14,137 bases of DNA from an uncultured Muribaculaceae bacterium (GCA_910576775.1 CAJTJV010000049.1:1-14137), one strand, 5' to 3'; counted from the stretch's first letter, positions 6,548-14,041 are shown. Notes: generated by a model not told the origin, from the sequence alone. Numbers and translations are program-made.

Positions 6548-7567
6548 ATGAAAGTTGCAATTGTCGGCGCTTCAGGCGCTGTAGGGCAGGAATTTATAAA
6601 AGTTTTGAACAGTTCGTCGCTCCCGATAGAAGAGTTGCGTCTCTTCGGTTCCGAGCGCAGTGCCGGTCGCATATATACTTTCCGTGGCAAGTCCACAGCT
6701 CCTGTTCAGGTGCTTGGAGCCGATTCGAATGCTTTCGACGGTATTGATTTCGCTTTTGTCAGTGCCGGAGCCGATGTGTCGCGCAAGTATTCCGACCTTA
6801 TAACATCGGGAGGCGCACTGATGATTGACAATTCCAGCGCTTTCCGAATGGATGGCGATATTCCTTTGGTAGTCCCGGAGGTAAATGGCGACGATGCCTT
6901 AAATGCACCCCGTAATATCATTTCCAATCCCAATTGCACCACAATCCAGATGGTAGTCGCTCTGAAACCGATAAATGACATATCGCCTATCCGCCGCGTG
7001 CATGTGGCTACCTATCAGGCTGCCAGCGGCGCCGGAGCTTCGGGAATGGAGGAACTCGCCGAACAGACCGCACAGATTGTACACGGCGAGGCACCGACAG
7101 TACGCAAGTTTGTCGACAGGCTTGCCTATAATCTTATTCCTCATATCGACGTCTTTACCGAAAACGGTTATACCCGCGAGGAAATGAAGATGCATTTCGA
7201 GACGAAGAAAATCATGCATGCCCCTTCGTTGGAAGTGAGTGCCACATGTGTGCGCGTACCTGTGATGCGTGCGCATAGTGAAGCGATATGGGTTGAGACG
7301 GAGCGGCATGTAAGTGTTGATGAAGCCCGCGAGGCATTTGCAAAGGCCGAAGGAGTGGTTCTGCTCGACAGGGCAGAGGCTCTCGGTTATCCAATGCCGA
7401 AGGATGTCGCCGACACTGACCCTGTATATGTTGGCAGAATACGTGTGGATCTTGCCAATGCCAATGGCCTGTCGTTCTGGGCTGTTGCCGATCAGATAAG
7501 AAAGGGAGCGGCTCTCAATGCCGTCCAAATCGCCGAATATATAACATCGCACGGAAGGCGTCGATAG
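6548..7567 (+). CDS. asd: Aspartate-semialdehyde dehydrogenase
   Basis: The enzyme reduces aspartyl-4-phosphate to aspartate-4-semialdehyde with NADPH, the branch point to lysine/diaminopimelate, threonine and methionine; it acts in the cytoplasm. The Rossmann motif VAIVGASGAVGQEF opens the protein at 3-16. NSSAFRMD (95-102) carries the phosphate-binding arginine R100. ISNPNCTT (125-132) holds the catalytic cysteine C130, and Q157 follows in TYQAASGAG. H243 in VPVMRAHSEAI is the expected acid/base histidine. The length of 339 residues is normal for the family and all key residues are present. It is the first gene of a unit with the antiporter (9-base gap) and the RNA methyltransferase; there is no metabolic link to these, so this is probably a housekeeping operon. 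Confidence 0.97.
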   Translation: MKVAIVGASGAVGQEFIKVLNSSSLPIEELRLFGSERSAGRIYTFRGKSTAPVQVLGADSNAFDGIDFAFVSAGADVSRKYSDLITSGGALMIDNSSAFRMDGDIPLVVPEVNGDDALNAPRNIISNPNCTTIQMVVALKPINDISPIRRVHVATYQAASGAGASGMEELAEQTAQIVHGEAPTVRKFVDRLAYNLIPHIDVFTENGYTREEMKMHFETKKIMHAPSLEVSATCVRVPVMRAHSEAIWVETERHVSVDEAREAFAKAEGVVLLDRAEALGYPMPKDVADTDPVYVGRIRVDLANANGLSFWAVADQIRKGAALNAVQIAEYITSHGRRR

Positions 7568-7576
7568 CATTCTACT

Positions 7577-9739
7577 ATGATTCCCCTTGCACAGCAGGCG
7601 CTTGTAACTGAGCCGGTTCAGATTTTTCTGATTGTTCTGGCAATTATCCTTTTTGCGCCGCTGTTGCTCAACAAACTCAAGATTCCGCATATCATAGGCA
7701 TGATTGTGGCCGGTATCGCTATCGGTCCATACGGCTTTGATATTCTCGACCGAGATTCGTCGTTCGCCATCTTCGGTCAGGTTGGACTCCTGTACCTCAT
7801 GTTCCTCGCGGGTCTGGAGATCGACATGTACCACCTGCGGCTCAATCTGCGGCGCGGCATGCTCTTCGGCATCCTTACGCTTGTGATACCGCTTGTCATG
7901 GGAGTACTTACAAGTGTATATCTGCTTGGGGTAGACTGGACAACAGCGCTGCTGCTTGGAGCCATGTATGCCTCCCATACGCTTCTGGCCTATCCGGTTG
8001 CGGCTCGTTTCGGCCTAAGCAAAGCCCCGGCAGTGCTTATCGCTATCGTAGGTACTATAATTGCTGTTATAGGCGCCCTTCTTGTACTTGCCGCAACGGT
8101 GAGTGTGCGTCAGGAAGGCTATTTCAATGTGTCGGCGATAGGGTTGCTTATGCTGCGTCTCGCCCTGTGGGTGCTTGTGTTGCTTTATGCATATCCGCGC
8201 CTTGCCCGGTATTTCTTCAAAAAATACAGCGACAAGGTGACGCAGTATGTATTCGTGCTCGTCCTTGTGCTGCTCGCTTCATGCTCCGCACAGCTGATAG
8301 GCCTTGAACCGGTGCTCGGCGCCTTCTTCGCAGGTCTGCTTCTGAACCGCTATGTTCCTGTGTCATCGCCGCTGATGAGTTCGATAGAATTTGTCGGCAA
8401 TGCCCTTTTTATTCCTTATTTCCTTATAAGTGTGGGAATGATGATAAATCTGCGGGTCTTCGGTGATATGGCTACAATACGCATCTCGCTTATCATGCTT
8501 GCCGTGGCGCTGACGAGCAAGTGGCTGCCGGCATGGATTGCACAGAAAGTTTATGGATTCGACGCCGACAGCCGCAAGGTGATGTTCGGTCTGACGGCGG
8601 CGCATACGGCGGTGGCTCTCGCAGTAGTGTCGGTAGGCTTCCGCCTGGATATGTTCGATGAGAAAATCCTCAACAGTACTATTGCCGTCATTCTTGTTAC
8701 GTGTGCTATAGCGCCGTGGATAATGACGGGTGCGGCCGCGCGTCTGAGAGTGACAATGCTTGATAACGATCCGTCGAATGCCGGCGGGAAGCTGCAACGC
8801 AATAACAATACTCTTATCGGAGTTGCGAATCCGGTTACTACGCCGGCACTTGTTGAACTTGCCGTGCTGATGCGCAACACCCGGGGGTCGCATAATTTCT
8901 ATGCCCTCCATGTGCGTAACGACAACACTCCGGCCGCTAAATCAGTGTCGCAGAATTCGCTGACGGCGGCACGTCGCACAGCATCCGCGGCAGATACGGC
9001 GATGGAGACTCTCGACCGCTACGACCTCAATACAGTAACCGGCATTCTAAATGCAATCAATGAGCGCGATATCACGGAAGTGATTCTCGGTATGCACCGT
9101 CGCGCCACGGTTATAGATTCCTTCCTCGGTAACAAGGTAGAGCAACTCCTCCGAAGCACCAACCGCATGGTTATCATTACCCGCTGTTTTATTCCTGCCG
9201 GTACAATCACCCGTGTAGTGGTATGGGTGCCGCCGGGTGCCCAATATGAAACCGGTTTTAACAGATGGGTGCGTGCCGTGTCGCGTCTCACGCGTCAGGT
9301 TGGCTGTCGCATTATTTTCTGCTGCAACGGAGAATTGCAGCCGCTTATCCGCGGTGTGATATATTCGGAAAACTATGGCATACGCTGTGAGTTCCGTACT
9401 ATCGACGGTATGGACGATTTCATTCTGCTGTCGAACCGTGTGCTCGACGACGACCTTTTAGTTGTAATAGGTGCGCGCGCCCAGTCGGTATCTTACAGTA
9501 CCGAGATGGCAGAACTGCCGGCTTTCCTTCAGCGTCATTTCGCCCGTAACAATCTTATGGTGATATATCCCGAACAGTTCGGCGAGGCTCCGGTTCTTAC
9601 ATCTTTCACCGATCCGCTCTCTGCCGATATAGCGCAGGCGCCTTCGGCTCTTTCTCTTAAATTACGTGCGTTCTGGCGTGCTTTACGTCGTGCGATGCAT
9701 CGTTTCGTGCGTCCTTCCAATAGAGAAATATGGAAATAA
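7577..9739 (+). CDS. CPA2-family cation:proton antiporter with cytoplasmic C-terminal domain
   Basis: This is a 720-residue inner-membrane protein. Residues 13-390 form a sodium/hydrogen exchanger domain of about 12-13 helices. KIPHIIGMIVAGIAIGPYGF (35-54) and GLLYLMFLAGLEIDM (70-84) are typical of CPA2 transporters. Residues 395-720 form a soluble region resembling tandem universal-stress-protein-like domains, presumably regulatory. K315 in ALTSKWLPAW is probably the conserved helix-10 lysine. In helix 5/6 the family normally carries an aspartate after GGTI (as in TDT); here the aligned stretch IVGTIIAVIGALLVLA has V164, and no Asp or Glu occurs between about 122 and 178. Ion coupling may therefore differ from that of canonical antiporters. 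The gene lies 9 bases after asd and overlaps the next gene by 10 bases. The transported ion (Na+ or K+) is unknown. Confidence 0.88.
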   Translation: MIPLAQQALVTEPVQIFLIVLAIILFAPLLLNKLKIPHIIGMIVAGIAIGPYGFDILDRDSSFAIFGQVGLLYLMFLAGLEIDMYHLRLNLRRGMLFGILTLVIPLVMGVLTSVYLLGVDWTTALLLGAMYASHTLLAYPVAARFGLSKAPAVLIAIVGTIIAVIGALLVLAATVSVRQEGYFNVSAIGLLMLRLALWVLVLLYAYPRLARYFFKKYSDKVTQYVFVLVLVLLASCSAQLIGLEPVLGAFFAGLLLNRYVPVSSPLMSSIEFVGNALFIPYFLISVGMMINLRVFGDMATIRISLIMLAVALTSKWLPAWIAQKVYGFDADSRKVMFGLTAAHTAVALAVVSVGFRLDMFDEKILNSTIAVILVTCAIAPWIMTGAAARLRVTMLDNDPSNAGGKLQRNNNTLIGVANPVTTPALVELAVLMRNTRGSHNFYALHVRNDNTPAAKSVSQNSLTAARRTASAADTAMETLDRYDLNTVTGILNAINERDITEVILGMHRRATVIDSFLGNKVEQLLRSTNRMVIITRCFIPAGTITRVVVWVPPGAQYETGFNRWVRAVSRLTRQVGCRIIFCCNGELQPLIRGVIYSENYGIRCEFRTIDGMDDFILLSNRVLDDDLLVVIGARAQSVSYSTEMAELPAFLQRHFARNNLMVIYPEQFGEAPVLTSFTDPLSADIAQAPSALSLKLRAFWRALRRAMHRFVRPSNREIWK

Positions 9740-10542
9740 TCAGAATCGACACTCTCGACCATCCCGGAGCAAGAATCTTCGCCACGTTGACGGAGGCGCA
9801 GCTTCGCAACCGTCTCGAACCGCAGCAAGGAATATTTATCGCCGAGAGTCCGAAGGTTATAAGAGTGGCGCTTGATGCCGGTTATGAGCCTGTAGCGTTG
9901 CTTTGCGAGAAAAAACATATCGCAGGTGATGCCGCCGATATAATAGGGAGATGTCCGGATCTTACTATATATACAGGAGAAAGAGACCTGCTGACAGCTC
10001 TTACGGGCTATAAGCTGACGCGCGGTGTACTCTGCGCCATGCGTCGGCCGCAGTTGCCATCCGTGGCTGAGGTATGCGGCGGAGCCCGTCGTCTTGCTGT
10101 CATTGACAGTGTTACAGACACAACCAATATAGGCGCGATTTTCCGTTCCGCCGCTGCGCTGGGTGTAGACGGAGTTCTGCTTACTCCGACGTCGTGCGAC
10201 CCTTTGAATCGCCGTGCCGTACGTGTGTCGATGGGAACGGTTTTCAAACTGCCGTGGACCTATCTGCCTTCGGTAGGTGCTTATAATCTTCTTCGGGAGA
10301 ATGGCTTCAAGACTGTTGCCCTCGCTCTTACCGATCGAAGTGTCGCCATTGACGATGCTGCAATGAGTGCCGAGCCTCGTCTTGCTCTTGTCCTTGGGAC
10401 AGAAGGCGACGGCCTCGCTGCCGAAGCCATCGCCGATGCCGATTATGTGGCAAGGATACCGATGTCGAGGGGTGTCGATTCCCTCAATGTCGCCGCCGCT
10501 TCCGCTGTAGCGTTCTGGCAGCTCAGAACTGATAAATCCTGA
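9730..10542 (+). CDS. SpoU/TrmH-family RNA 2'-O-methyltransferase
   Basis: The enzyme transfers a methyl group from S-adenosylmethionine to a ribose 2'-OH of rRNA or tRNA. An N-terminal substrate-binding domain (about 15-105, with QGIFIAESPKVI) precedes the knotted SPOUT domain. All three SpoU motifs are visible: DTTNIGAIFRSAAALG (130-145, catalytic arginine R139), ALVLGTEGDGL (219-229, E225), and IPMSRGVDSLNVAAASAVAF (243-262, S251 and N253). The length of 270 residues is typical of the TsnR/RlmB-like group; the target nucleotide cannot be assigned. Its ATG lies inside the last codons of the antiporter gene (10-base overlap), so the two are probably coupled. Its 3' end overlaps the convergent DUF6808 gene by 20 bases, with no terminator between them. 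Confidence 0.92.
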   Translation: MEIIRIDTLDHPGARIFATLTEAQLRNRLEPQQGIFIAESPKVIRVALDAGYEPVALLCEKKHIAGDAADIIGRCPDLTIYTGERDLLTALTGYKLTRGVLCAMRRPQLPSVAEVCGGARRLAVIDSVTDTTNIGAIFRSAAALGVDGVLLTPTSCDPLNRRAVRVSMGTVFKLPWTYLPSVGAYNLLRENGFKTVALALTDRSVAIDDAAMSAEPRLALVLGTEGDGLAAEAIADADYVARIPMSRGVDSLNVAAASAVAFWQLRTDKS

Positions 10543-10984
10543 AAGATACCCCTATGCCTATGAATGGCTGGAAGCCGCGTGGCGTGATGCCGTAGCCTGC
10601 TTGCAGTCCGATACTCCATCGGGATGTCTTCTTCGGCACTAATCTCGTCGTTTCATAATGTCTCTCTGTAAACACCAGACTGTCGAGCTTAGGCCGGTAT
10701 CCGCTGACGTATGCCTTGTAACTCCCGGCAGCATATACCGTCTGTGAAAGGGGAATAATTACCTCAGCGCTGTCGGTTACTGCGGTGTCGCCGGCTACCG
10801 GCAGACGTTCGACGGTCTCGCCGCGTACGTAAATCGCCGTGACCTCCGGGCATATGACACGGACAGTGTCGGTGTGTGTCATGATAATTGTTTCGGCAGG
10901 TGGGGCATTGTGCTGTTTCTTGCCGGCAAAGAAGGCGATTGTGAGGCTTAGAAGCCACAATGACGCTATGAATGTTTTTTTCAT
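10523..10984 (-). CDS. DUF6808-type small membrane-anchored protein, possibly spanin-like
   Basis: This is a 153-residue product read on the minus strand. It has an N-terminal membrane anchor (about 4-20, preceded by MKK) and a long extracytoplasmic region rich in Thr, Val and Glu with predicted beta strands. The C-terminal segment WSIGLQAGYGITPRGFQPF and the final aromatic residue recall a pair of outer-membrane-type strands. The central KAYVSGYRPKLDSLVF and this C-terminal part match my memory of DUF6808, a family seen in Bacteroidales genomes next to amidases and in prophage-like elements. Its ATG shares four bases (ATGA) with the amidase stop, so it is translationally coupled. A role bridging inner and outer envelope in the manner of phage spanins is an inference from position and layout, not from sequence identity. 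The frame is open further upstream to 11293, but that part overlaps the amidase and does not look like protein. Confidence 0.75.
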   Translation of the reverse strand: MKKTFIASLWLLSLTIAFFAGKKQHNAPPAETIIMTHTDTVRVICPEVTAIYVRGETVERLPVAGDTAVTDSAEVIIPLSQTVYAAGSYKAYVSGYRPKLDSLVFTERHYETTRLVPKKTSRWSIGLQAGYGITPRGFQPFIGIGVSFRIYQF

Positions 10985-11571
10985 CTTTGTTGGCTGAAAT
11001 AATCGGCGACACCTTTGGCATGAATCTGTACAATCGTGGCGATGCCTTCCTCCGAAAGCATGAAATCGACATCTCCCCGGTTGTCGTGGAACATATTTTC
11101 CGTAAGTACGGCCGGACAGTGCGTGTCTCGGCAGATAGCGAGAGAAGCTCTGTTGAATCCGCAGGCAGGAGTGAGGCGGTTTCCTAAAATTCGCGCTTCT
11201 GCAGCCTGTCGGAAAAGTGCCGACGCAAGAGCCTGGCTTGCTGCAGAGGCATTGTTTGCGATGAAGGCGCCCCAGCCTGATGCATTGCCCCATGTGCCGC
11301 CCGCCGTCGATGCGTTGCTGTGTAGAGAAAGCAGTATGGCTCCGGGATTATCTGCTGCGATGGCATTCGCGCGCCGGCAGCGGACATGCAGCGGGATGTC
11401 GGTGTCTTCCGGAACAATAATAATGCTGTCTATGCCATTTTTTGTGAGTGCTTCTGCAAGACGGGATGCGATAATACGCGTCCACTGCCATTCCCGCAGA
11501 CGGCCGTCAGGACTGCGTTTTCCTGATGTGTCGCTCCCGTGGCCGTTGTCGATAATAACAAGTTTTCTCAT
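10981..11571 (-). CDS. N-acetylmuramoyl-L-alanine amidase (Amidase_3), signal-less
   Basis: This is a zinc hydrolase that cleaves the amide between N-acetylmuramic acid and the peptide stem of peptidoglycan. From the ATG at 11571 it has 196 residues. The Amidase_3 zinc and catalytic residues are all present: H11 in DNGHGSDTSGKRSPDG, E27 in RLREWQWTR, H84 in LSLHSNA, and the catalytic glutamate E158 in LTENMFHDN. There is no signal peptide or membrane helix and no cell-wall-binding domain, as in many phage endolysins. The upstream ATG at 11592 would add seven residues (MKSKHTD). It is disfavoured because a promoter-like element ends just before it and because the family normally starts at MRKLVIIDNGHG. 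The gene is the first of a two-gene minus-strand unit, overlapping the DUF6808 gene by 4 bases, and divergent from the DUF3943 gene. Confidence 0.9.
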   Translation of the reverse strand: MRKLVIIDNGHGSDTSGKRSPDGRLREWQWTRIIASRLAEALTKNGIDSIIIVPEDTDIPLHVRCRRANAIAADNPGAILLSLHSNASTAGGTWGNASGWGAFIANNASAASQALASALFRQAAEARILGNRLTPACGFNRASLAICRDTHCPAVLTENMFHDNRGDVDFMLSEEGIATIVQIHAKGVADYFSQQR

Positions 11572-11595
11572 ATCGGTGTGTTTGGATTTCATAGG

Positions 11596-11603
11596 CGAAA
11601 TTA
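11596..11603 (-). promoter_or_regulatory. Possible promoter -7 element of the amidase gene
   Basis: On the minus strand this reads TAATTTCG, one mismatch from TAnnTTTG. It ends four bases before the ATG at 11592, so a transcript starting about 6 bases downstream would exclude that codon and use the ATG at 11571. No -33 element is evident. Confidence 0.3.
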
Positions 11604-11709
11604 GAGTGGAAAAGATGCCGTTGTTGGGAAATTTGGTAATTCGCGGCTATTTCACTCGATAAAAAATGCCGCTTGTTTGTTATGAAGATACACGATTCAA
11701 CAAAGCCCT

Positions 11710-12600
11710 ATGAAACACTTGACATACATATTACCATCACAGATTGCAGTTCTTCTCTTTGTCCTGCTGCCTTTATTTTTGAAGGCCCAGGTTCCGGACG
11801 GCGTGGCTGCAATCGAGGCAAGTACCGTGGGTGTGGAGATTGAAATTGTTGATGTCACTAACGATTCTCTGCAACCCGATACTGCTTTTCTTGCCGCTAT
11901 GCGTCCGTTGGCAAAGCATACACCTCCGTCAATCTACGAGCTTCCGTATTCACTGAAAACGAGTGCACCGAACTGGCACCGTATGTGGATAAATACCGCC
12001 GTTCTCTCCGGAGCATTCGTAGGCACGCTGTTCGTACTCGAACTTTTGCCAGAGGATGCCACGTCATGGAACCGTGCCGCCCTCCAGAAAGATCCGTTCT
12101 ACACCCGTTGGTTCAATCACATATTCAAGGACGGACCTGAATGGGATCACGACAAGTTTATCTTCAACTATGTGTTGCATCCTTACGCAGGAGCCGCCTA
12201 TTTCATGGCTGCCCGTAGCTGCGGATTCAATTTCTATCAGTCGTTGCTCTATTCGGCGTGTATCTCGACGATAGGATGGGAGTTCGGAATAGAGGCGTGT
12301 ATGGAGCGGCCTTCGATTCAGGACATTTTCGTCACGCCGCTCGTCGGCAGCGTGTTCGGTGAGCTGTTCTATAAACTAAAGCGCAATATTGTAAGCCATG
12401 ACTACACTCTATTCGGCTCGCGGGCTATAGGCAATATTGTTGTTTTTCTTATCGACCCCGTCAACGAGGTTGTGAACCTCTTCCGCGGCAGCGATACCCG
12501 CAAATTGCATCTCGGACGCAAAGCTCCTGCAATCCATTCGGCTATGGTTCCCGTTATCGGCCGCGGTACTTTCGGCCTTTCCTTTACCTGCATATTCTGA
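11710..12600 (+). CDS. DUF3943 family secreted/outer-membrane protein
   Basis: This 296-residue protein has a signal peptide (about 1-26, ending LFLKAQ). A variable stretch to about residue 90 leads into the conserved core. FNYVLHPYAGAAYFMAARSC (152-171), ISTIGWEFGIEACMERPSIQD (185-205) and TPLVGSVFGELFY (209-221) match the DUF3943 pattern as I remember it. There are hydrophobic segments at about 93-112, 155-190 and 240-248. The protein ends in LSFTCIF, and a C-terminal phenylalanine is common in outer-membrane proteins. The family is widespread in Bacteroidota and has no established function. The conserved His, Trp, Glu and Asp residues could be catalytic or structural. The gene stands alone, divergent from the amidase unit and closed by a terminator. 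Only the precise role is open. Confidence 0.82.
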   Translation: MKHLTYILPSQIAVLLFVLLPLFLKAQVPDGVAAIEASTVGVEIEIVDVTNDSLQPDTAFLAAMRPLAKHTPPSIYELPYSLKTSAPNWHRMWINTAVLSGAFVGTLFVLELLPEDATSWNRAALQKDPFYTRWFNHIFKDGPEWDHDKFIFNYVLHPYAGAAYFMAARSCGFNFYQSLLYSACISTIGWEFGIEACMERPSIQDIFVTPLVGSVFGELFYKLKRNIVSHDYTLFGSRAIGNIVVFLIDPVNEVVNLFRGSDTRKLHLGRKAPAIHSAMVPVIGRGTFGLSFTCIF

Positions 12601-12624
12601 ACCCGGCATTGAGAGGATTGGATA

Positions 12625-12664
12625 AAAAGAGCATGCACATCATCTGCGGTGTGCACGTTCTTTT
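12625..12664 (+). terminator. A-stem-T terminator after the DUF3943 gene
   Basis: AAAAGAGCATGCACATC (12625-12641) pairs with GGTGTGCACGTTCTTTT (12648-12664) over 17 positions, with one A/C mismatch and two G-U pairs, around a 6-base loop. A-rich and T-rich flanks give the classic bidirectional intrinsic terminator shape. An outer GGATAAA/TTTATCC pair (12620-12626 and 12670-12676) partly competes with it. Confidence 0.65.
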
Positions 12665-12686
12665 ATTGGTTTATCCATCAGCAGCT

Positions 12687-12712
12687 ACACGCCGCGGACG
12701 GCTGTGTTTTTT
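12687..12712 (+). terminator. Second intrinsic terminator
   Basis: ACAC-GCCG (12687-12694) pairs with CGGC (12699-12702) and GTGT (12704-12707), with one bulged T and a CGGA loop. A run of six T follows at 12707-12712. This is a compact, conventional rho-independent terminator, a back-up to the preceding one, insulating the glycosyltransferase gene. Confidence 0.6.
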
Positions 12713-12756
12713 GCGAGTTTTTGTTCTTTGTTTATTAAGGAATGGAGAAATTTGGG

Positions 12757-12764
12757 TAATTTTG
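12757..12764 (+). promoter_or_regulatory. Promoter -7 element of the glycosyltransferase gene
   Basis: TAATTTTG matches the Bacteroidota -7 consensus and lies only 8 bases before the ATG at 12773. The predicted transcript would start at or within a few bases of that codon, so the mRNA is nearly or fully leaderless. It also shows that the earlier in-frame ATG at 12704 is not the start. No exact -33 TTTG is placed correctly. Confidence 0.5.
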
Positions 12765-12772
12765 CCAAAAAT

Positions 12773-13984
12773 ATGGAAAAACCAATCAGAAGAATAGCTT
12801 TTTATTTTCCTAAATATGCAGGAGGAGGCGCTGAGCATGTCAGTATGACGTTGGCTCGTCTGCTTGTCCCTTATGGATATGAGTTCGAGTTCTGGGCCAC
12901 GCGCTTCGACAAGCGTCGGCGCGCAGAGTTGGAGAGAGAGGGTGTTTTGACAGCCTCACCCCGCGACGGAGGAAAGCATCGGAGACAGCGTTCGAGAAAA
13001 ACAATGGAATTTATTGCGCAGACAGTACTTGAAAGAAATATTGATATTCTTGTGCTTGCCGTAAGTCCTCTCGAATATATGGCGGAGCTACGTGCCACAA
13101 TAGGACACCGATGCAAAATAGTGTTCCACCTCCATGGGCAGCCCTATTGGGAGATGATACCTTACAGTCAGCCCAAACCAAGCCTGCATGGTTTGAGACA
13201 ACGTGGAATAAGGTGTTTCAATTTTCTCAGGAAGGATATAAAACAGAAACTGTTCCGGACATATACGCGCCGTATCGACCGGCTTTACAGAGAGACATAT
13301 GATAATTGCGACGCATATCTGGTACTCTGTCAGCGATATAAAACCGATCTGGAGCAAAAACTGGGTCTGTCGTCCGGGGATTCCAGAATCAAGGCTTTTT
13401 ATAATCCCGTGTCAGGTATGGAAAAGCTGTCGCAAAATTTCGGCAAGCCAAAAAAACGGGAGGTGCTGTATGTGGGGCGTCTGGAATATAGTGACAAACG
13501 CGTCGACAGACTTATCCGTATATGGGCTGCCGCACAGCGCCCCGGATGGATATTGCGTATTGTCGGTGACGGACCCGAACGGATGAATCTTGAGAACCAG
13601 TGCGCCGCCCTCGGGTTGGATAATGTACGTTTTGAAGGCTATGCCGTGCCTTTCGGATATTATGCCGATGCCGCTATTGTGGCTCTGACATCGACTTTTG
13701 AGGGCTGGCCCGGGATTCTTCTTGAGGCACTTGCGGCAGGTTGCAGTCCGATAGCTTTCGCATGTAGCGAAGGCGTAGAAGAAATTCTCGATGAAGGCAG
13801 GGGAGTGACTGTAGCACCTTTCGATGAAGACGAATATGCTCTACGTCTTTCCGCCATGATGGATGCTTATCCTTGCCCGGTATACGATGATACGGCTCGA
13901 TGGCTGCTCCGCTTCAGTGATAAGGAAATAACATCTTCCTGGTGTTCCCTTTTGAGATCGTTGGAAACATCTGAACCGAAATAG
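12773..13984 (+). CDS. GT4-family glycosyltransferase (GT-B fold)
   Basis: This is a 403-residue cytoplasmic or membrane-peripheral enzyme, probably adding a sugar from a nucleotide donor during lipopolysaccharide, capsule or other surface-glycan synthesis. The N-terminal acceptor domain starts with IAFYFPKYAGGGAEHV (8-23), the glycine-rich loop of GT4 enzymes. VLYVGRLEYSDKRVDRLIRI (231-250) holds the donor-binding R236 and K242. LRIVGDGPER (261-270) and the EX7E motif in TFEGWPGILLEAL (E310 and E318) complete the GT1/GT4 C-terminal domain. The start at 12773 is chosen because residues from the upstream ATG at 12704 (a 69-base extension) run over the promoter element and the terminator's T-run, and the family begins right at this point. 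There are no other glycan genes in the window, so the pathway is open. Codons are less biased than in the frd operon. Confidence 0.92.
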   Translation: MEKPIRRIAFYFPKYAGGGAEHVSMTLARLLVPYGYEFEFWATRFDKRRRAELEREGVLTASPRDGGKHRRQRSRKTMEFIAQTVLERNIDILVLAVSPLEYMAELRATIGHRCKIVFHLHGQPYWEMIPYSQPKPSLHGLRQRGIRCFNFLRKDIKQKLFRTYTRRIDRLYRETYDNCDAYLVLCQRYKTDLEQKLGLSSGDSRIKAFYNPVSGMEKLSQNFGKPKKREVLYVGRLEYSDKRVDRLIRIWAAAQRPGWILRIVGDGPERMNLENQCAALGLDNVRFEGYAVPFGYYADAAIVALTSTFEGWPGILLEALAAGCSPIAFACSEGVEEILDEGRGVTVAPFDEDEYALRLSAMMDAYPCPVYDDTARWLLRFSDKEITSSWCSLLRSLETSEPK

Positions 13985-14016
13985 TCGACAGTTTTTCATT
14001 TGTTTTTGATTTATAC

Positions 14017-14041
14017 GTATATTTGGCTTCGCCGAAAATAC
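14017..14041 (+). terminator. Hairpin downstream of the glycosyltransferase
   Basis: GTATATTTGGC (14017-14027) pairs with GCCGAAAATAC (14031-14041) with one A/A mismatch and one G-U pair, around a TTC loop. T-rich sequence lies before rather than after it, so it is a weak intrinsic terminator candidate 33 bases after the stop codon. The rest of 13985-14137 holds no gene I can support. Confidence 0.4.

Noticed and set aside
6899..7978. 359-codon minus-strand open frame opposite asd and the antiporter
   Set aside because: It is long but spans two clear sense genes and their junction; its product is Cys/His/Arg-rich with no motif, as expected of an antisense shadow.
10985..11293. Upstream extension of the DUF6808 reading frame
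   Set aside because: It overlaps the amidase in another frame, its residues look random, and the natural start at 10984 gives a proper signal-anchor and an ATGA coupling.
11611..11680. Imperfect direct repeat (AAAAGATGCCG and AAAAAATGCCG, 50 bases apart) in the amidase/DUF3943 intergenic region
   Set aside because: It is only about 11 bases with one mismatch, in a short A/T-rich region; it could be chance and supports no specific site.
12704..12772. Upstream in-frame ATG for the glycosyltransferase
   Set aside because: The added 23 residues would be coded by the terminator T-run and the -7 element, and the GT4 fold begins right at the later methionine.
12609..12797. 62-codon plus-strand open frame before the glycosyltransferase
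   Set aside because: It runs through both terminator hairpins and the promoter, overlaps the glycosyltransferase start, and has no recognisable features.
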